From: Hydra vulgaris
Taxonomy: Eukaryota > Cnidaria > Hydrozoa > Anthoathecata > Hydridae
NCBI RefSeq assembly: GCF_038396675.1
Contig: NC_088931.1
Location: 8,392,501 to 8,456,500, forward strand
DNA length: 64,000 bases
Direction: 5' to 3'
Positions 58,793 through 64,000 of this stretch are shown here, piece after piece; within the stretch, counting starts at the first letter, position 1, and every line of letters starts with the position of its first letter. The notes below the pieces were generated by a model, which made no database searches, was not told where the DNA came from, and worked only from the letters and a program-made list of their open reading frames with translations. Made by a program: the position numbers and the translations under genes.

Positions 58793-59226
58793 GAAGAGCG
58801 CCCTTAAACACTAAAAAGTTGTATTTTCTGAACATTATTTTTTACAATAAATCGTGCAAAAAAATTATCTGATGCTGAATTTAAGAACGACAATTAAAAA
58901 CCAATAGTTATTTGTAAAATAAACAAATGATTCATTGAGGATCATATAAATTAATTTAACGCACACATTAAAAATTATTCTAAAAAGAAAAAAATAAAGA
59001 CAAAAAGAACTTCGAATTTAAAAAAAAGAACGCTTTATTTAAGCGGCTTAAATAAAGAAACAAATGAAATGAAAGCTAAAGAAAGTAAAGTAAGCAAATT
59101 ATAATAAAAATAAAGAGGGAGAAGAAAAGAAAAAAGAAAAAATAAATAATAGAAGAGCGCAATTAAAAAATAAAAAGTTGTATTTTCTGAACATTATTTT
59201 TTACAATGAATCGTGCAAAAAAATTA
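58793..59226. repeat. Direct repeat pair, about 75 bp
   Basis: GAAGAGCGC...AAAAAGTTGTATTTTCTGAAC...ATCGTGCAAAAAAATTA occurs at 58793-58867 and again at 59152-59226, with a few differences, 359 bp apart. The first copy starts just outside the hAT-type element's target duplication. Confidence 0.9.
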
Positions 59227-59336
59227 CCGGAGTAAATTGTCCTAGACGGACGGAGAGGACAAACTAGGACGTTCTACTCCGGAGTAAAATGTCCGATCGG
59301 ACAAACTACTCCGCGGACAGTTTTCTCCGTGACAGC
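59226..59336. repeat. GC-rich dyad cluster (CTCCGGAGTA / TGTCC)
   Basis: GGAGTAAA(A/T)TGTCC and its inverse GGACAAACTA(C/G) recur several times. The block 59281-59312 is a near-perfect inverted repeat centred on TGTCCGATCGGACA. It ends GTGACAGCTCTA. This looks like a subterminal region of a DNA transposon whose other end I did not find. Confidence 0.65.
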
Positions 59337-59908
59337 TCTAACTACTGCGTGACGGCCGCACAATTCTTAATTATTTTTATTACAATTCTTAATTATTTTT
59401 AATACAATTCTTAATTATTTCACAATTCTTAATTAATTTTGTTTTAAGTTTCTTTAAAAAAATATATATTTAACTTTTAGGTATCAGCATTAAATATGAA
59501 CATAAATATTTTTATAGTTTTTGTAATTAAATGATAACAATTCCTATAACAAAAAACACCAAATAATTTTGGCGACTTTGAGGTATAAGGAGTTAAAAGC
59601 GCGTGAAAAATTTTTTTATCAGTTTAAAAGTAAATAAAAACAGGGAGTAAAAATCTTTACAACACCGTGCCGGATAATACCAACACAAAAATTTGTTCTT
59701 TTATCTCACATACTCATTCAGTTTCTATTGAAGTTAACTTATTTTTAAAACGGGTCAGTTTAACCATAACAGTCTTGCTATTTTTATTGTTATCGTTTAT
59801 TTAACTTAATATCAAGTGACGTGACAAATTTAAGTTTCTTATTTTTGGTATTCATTTACGTAACTCTACACTTTAGATGAAGGCTTTGTGGTTTCATAAG
59901 AATGTAAA
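59337..59908. other. Upstream region of CABIT-SAM gene
   Basis: No gene. The triplicated CAATTCTTAATTATTT phrase at about 59361-59430 is a small repeat. TACACTTTAG at 59865-59874 could be a 3' splice site, either of a 5' intron or for spliced-leader addition, about 34 bp before the start codon. Confidence 0.45.
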
Positions 59909-62428
59909 ATGTCATCTTTAGATCATTTAGAATGGAGTGAATGTGGTGAAAGTTTTGAAGATATTTTAACTAACCCCCGTGTAAACTTACCACAACTTAT
60001 AAGGCTTTCCTCTTCAGTTACTTCTGTTAACGGTGAGTCTTTACAAGCAGGTCAAGTTATTTTAATTCATGAAAGAAAAACAGTTACAAAGTTGTTTGCG
60101 ACCGATGAAAAAGGAAATGAACTTTATCTTCCTACACAATGCCCTTTCAGTGTCATACAGAAACTACTTCCTGGAAATGAAAAACATTTTAATAGCATTT
60201 TGGATGTTGCAAATGCAGATCCTCTTCCGAAGTTTGTTGAAGTAACTCGTATTTCTGGTTTGGAAGCAGTTAAAGTTGGCGATCGTCTCAAAGTTGTTAT
60301 TGTAGAAAAGTCAGGTTCCTCTCCTTCTTTTATTCATTTCAGAGGTCCTACAGGTAAACATGTAAAAATACCAGTGAGTCAAGATATTTCATTTAAACTT
60401 GCTGTAAATGATACTTCTGAAAAGCTGCTTTCCGATTTGGCTGCTAAATCTTTAGAACTTCCAGTTATTGTTGAATTTGATTGTAATAGAGATATTCCAA
60501 AAACTCACACTAACCTAGGTATTATAAATATTACAAAAGGGTTTACAGAAAACATTGTTTTGTCTTCTGCTAAAGTTGGTTCAATAGAATATGTCTTTGT
60601 TTTTCCATTGAATGCACAATTCAAATTTCAGGTAAATTCCAAGCTCAAACTTGCTAAAGATGAACCCTACAGGGAGTTGTGTATGTCCTTTTCAAGTATA
60701 GATACTGATGCTGTAATGAATTTTTTAAATATTGTAGATCCACATATTAAAGATTCTACATATATTATTCAGTACAAAAAGTTGCTGAAACTATTAAAAA
60801 TTGATACTGACGAAAATGAAGTTGAAGAACAAATAAATAGCAGTTCTACTATAAATACACATTCCGAAACTACAAAATCGAGTGCTCATTCACATCAAAT
60901 CACCAATACATATCTGCAACAAGATACACAACAACAAGAAATTATAAAAAAAGAAAAGGAGCGAAAACAAAAAATTGAAAAAGAAAATCAAAAAGCTGAA
61001 ATAAAAAAGCTAAAAAAGGAGAAGAAGGAAAAAGAAAAAGAAGAAAAAAAGAAGAAGAAAGCTATTAGAAGTACTAGTGCAAAAGACTTAGTTATTGAAA
61101 AAGTTGATGAAGATATGTATATTTTTCCAGAAAACCAAGGAAGTCAAAACAAGACCTTATGTTCTCCACATCGACAAAGTGTTTCAGCTCTCTCTGACAC
61201 AGACCAAATATCTGACTCTCATTCGCAATGGTCTTTCAGCCTAAAAAAAAGTTTTAACTTTTTTCGGGATCGTACAAAATCTGGTGGACCTCTTCACAGA
61301 AAAAAGATAGTTAAAAAAGACAATGAAATCTCTAACTCACATGAAAATGTTGAAATGTATACTACTTTAGTTCCTGAGTCATTTTACGAAACTACCGAAA
61401 TGGCTTATGAGTCTCTTGATCTTTTTAAACATATGCAACAAGCATTAGCTCCTGCAATTCCGCCTGTTGAAAATAGTGGGGACAGTGGTTTTGATGAATT
61501 AGATCAGGCTAAAATTGAAGCTTGGAGAAAAACAATGATGCCTCCTCCACTTCCAGGTAATCATCCACTTCATAATCGCACTTTATTAGTCAATGAAGAT
61601 ATTTATGAAGAGGCAATAGATAATAAAAAGAATGATACAAACCTGGTTGATGTCCAAAAATCATGGACACAATTCTATAATATTGTTGAACAAAGTGCCA
61701 AAGAAATTTCAACATGGAGTATGCAAGATGTTACTGATTGTCTTAAAGATTTGAATTTAGCTAAACACACAAATGTATTTAATGACTCAATGGTTGATGG
61801 TCAACTTTTACTTGATTTAGATGAGAGTGTACTTAGAGAGTTAGGTTTGGATTTATTTGAAGCTCGTAAATTACGAAAGTTTGTATTTGGTTGGAGACCA
61901 GATATTATAAGACCAGTTAACTACCCTGTTTTAAAAGGTTTTACTAGTGATGACCCTTCCGAGTGGAGTGAAACTGATGTTATAAATCATTTAAAAGTTA
62001 TTGAAATAAATGACTTTGCTGATTTCTGTCATAGAAACCAAGTGAATGGTGATTTATTGAAAGATATTTGTATAGATGATTTAATAATGAATTCTATTCT
62101 TAGTACAAAAGACAAAAAAATTAAAATTTTGAAAATCAAAAACTATGTCATTGACAAATGGAGACCTAAAAAAACCGGAGAAGGGAATTATGTTACTTCA
62201 AGCTTGCGTAAAAGTAATCAAAGTCAATCATTAAGCTTTGATGAACCTATGTGCTCATCAACAAATATTTCTCCTAAAATAGAGTCCCATTCTAATCAAA
62301 AATCTAGTACTCTAAGACTTGCAAAAAAATCTGTTGCTGATGCACCTTTAGTTGCAAAGATGAAAATGCAGTTGGAAGAAAAACAAAGTGATTGGCACAA
62401 TCGAAAGAAAATTGAATCAACTTCTTAA
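59909..62428 (+). CDS. CABIT and double-SAM domain adaptor (GAREM-like), 839 aa
   Basis: A single open frame encodes 839 residues. Residues about 15-285 fit a CABIT domain, the module of GAREM and Themis adaptors ([46 protein letters not shown]). Residues about 346-395 are a highly charged K/E coiled coil. Tyrosine motifs that could be phosphorylated lie at Y484, Y493, Y500 (AYESLDLF) and Y566 (IYEEA); a proline-rich PPPLPG is at 545-550. Two SAM domains follow: 603-668 ([33 protein letters not shown]) and about 685-752 ([16 protein letters not shown]). GAREM proteins link receptor tyrosine kinases to Grb2/ERK and usually have one C-terminal SAM; the second SAM here is unusual. Poly-A signal AATAAA at 62458-62463. 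No introns in the coding region. Confidence 0.88.
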   Translation: MSSLDHLEWSECGESFEDILTNPRVNLPQLIRLSSSVTSVNGESLQAGQVILIHERKTVTKLFATDEKGNELYLPTQCPFSVIQKLLPGNEKHFNSILDVANADPLPKFVEVTRISGLEAVKVGDRLKVVIVEKSGSSPSFIHFRGPTGKHVKIPVSQDISFKLAVNDTSEKLLSDLAAKSLELPVIVEFDCNRDIPKTHTNLGIINITKGFTENIVLSSAKVGSIEYVFVFPLNAQFKFQVNSKLKLAKDEPYRELCMSFSSIDTDAVMNFLNIVDPHIKDSTYIIQYKKLLKLLKIDTDENEVEEQINSSSTINTHSETTKSSAHSHQITNTYLQQDTQQQEIIKKEKERKQKIEKENQKAEIKKLKKEKKEKEKEEKKKKKAIRSTSAKDLVIEKVDEDMYIFPENQGSQNKTLCSPHRQSVSALSDTDQISDSHSQWSFSLKKSFNFFRDRTKSGGPLHRKKIVKKDNEISNSHENVEMYTTLVPESFYETTEMAYESLDLFKHMQQALAPAIPPVENSGDSGFDELDQAKIEAWRKTMMPPPLPGNHPLHNRTLLVNEDIYEEAIDNKKNDTNLVDVQKSWTQFYNIVEQSAKEISTWSMQDVTDCLKDLNLAKHTNVFNDSMVDGQLLLDLDESVLRELGLDLFEARKLRKFVFGWRPDIIRPVNYPVLKGFTSDDPSEWSETDVINHLKVIEINDFADFCHRNQVNGDLLKDICIDDLIMNSILSTKDKKIKILKIKNYVIDKWRPKKTGEGNYVTSSLRKSNQSQSLSFDEPMCSSTNISPKIESHSNQKSSTLRLAKKSVADAPLVAKMKMQLEEKQSDWHNRKKIESTS

Positions 62429-62462
62429 TTGCATCTGTTTAATAATTTCTCTTTATAAATAA

Positions 62463-63496
<1,034 letters not shown>

Positions 63497-64000
63497 GCGT
63501 CACAGTGTGAAAAAGAGATGTCTCGCTGTGACGCGCGTAAGTTGAGCTACAGGGAAGAGTTGCCTTAATTGGAACACTTAAAGAATAAGTATAAATTAAC
63601 CAAATACGGCCTAATTACGACAACCCGGCTATACTTTTAGCCATAATTTGACTTAATTGATTGCACTGTTATTGGAAATAAATTTTTTTTTTGCAAAGAT
63701 ACAATTTTGTTTCAATAAAGGCAACTGTTTCTCGATATTGGAACACTTTGATTCCTTAATCAGAACAGGTTGTTTCTTTTAAAAAAACTCAGTTAAATCA
63801 ACAAAATGATTTTTATCTTTACAGTGAAAATTTAAACTGTTCATTCAAAACATATAATAGGATTAATTAATATAACCTTGCCAAATTGAAATTCAACAAA
63901 CAAAATAGTATAAAAGTTTCAACTGTTATGGCTTTTACTTAATTTATTAATTAAAAATCACTAATTAAAGTATTATTTTTATGGTTTACGGTCACGACTA
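63497..64000 (+). mobile_element. Possible transposon terminus running off the window
   Basis: A 9-bp perfect inverted repeat (GCGTCACAG at 63497-63505, CTGTGACGC at 63526-63534) precedes TA-CAGGGAAGAGTTGCC at 63548. TTGGAACACTT then occurs at about 63569 and 63739. TA followed by CAGGGAAGAG and repeated subterminal motifs resembles a pogo-type end such as the one at 34944. No transposase is in range. Confidence 0.3.

Overview
The window is eukaryotic and very AT-rich. It has many long (TA)n arrays, spliced genes with GT-AG introns, and DNA transposons and non-LTR retrotransposons packed one inside another. The mix (CR1/L2-like LINEs, hAT, pogo, Tc1, Kolobok-like and P/THAP9-like transposases, a tRNA-derived SINE) suggests a cnidarian, most likely Hydra. 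That is an inference from style and families; no marker gene proves the species.

Probable functional genes are few. (1) 59909-62428 (+) is an intact single-exon 839-residue CABIT plus two-SAM-domain protein, a GAREM-like signalling adaptor. (2) 22090-24676 (-) is the 3' part of a spliced TPR-repeat protein. (3) 867-3855 (-) is an intact three-exon gene for an 881-residue protein of a multicopy family I cannot name. It carries an RNase-H-like D...D...C(2)H signature. A decayed relative lacking both introns lies at 40518-41626. (4) 5879-6418 (+) is an open reading frame of unknown function.

Layout: 0.9-3.9 kb, unnamed transposase-like gene; 4.0-4.2 kb, TTAA-flanked MITE; 7.5-8.6 kb, MITE plus a poly-A LINE; 8.6-17 kb, hAT element split by a CR1-like LINE; 16.4 kb, SINE with three A-boxes; 18-20 kb, pogo remnant; 22-24.7 kb, TPR gene with a MITE in its intron; 25.4-26.1 kb, hAT/ZMYM1-like remnant; 31.2-33.3 kb, element with about 155-bp inverted repeats; 33.3-38.3 kb, LINE split by a pogo element and by a 17-bp minisatellite; 40.5-41.6 kb, second copy of the unnamed family; 43-46.2 kb, CR1-like reverse transcriptase split by a Kolobok-like element; 46.2-46.8 kb, Tc1 fragment; 47.15-47.28 kb, heat-shock-element-like array; 47.7-50.9 kb, L2-like LINE; 51.5-52.2 kb, LINE endonuclease; 52.6-55.3 kb, P/THAP9 transposase; 56.0-58.8 kb, hAT-type element with an exact 8-bp target duplication; 59.9-62.4 kb, CABIT-SAM gene.

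The clearest pattern is nesting with legible target sites. In three places (hAT/LINE near 10.5-14.7 kb, LINE/pogo at 34.9-37.6 kb, LINE/Kolobok at 43.6-46.0 kb), removing the inserted element in thought rejoins the host reading frame, which gives relative insertion ages. The best candidates for undescribed biology are the unnamed family at 867-3855, the cysteine/histidine-rich element at 31158-33336, and the TTNCGNAA-studded element at 56015-58778.
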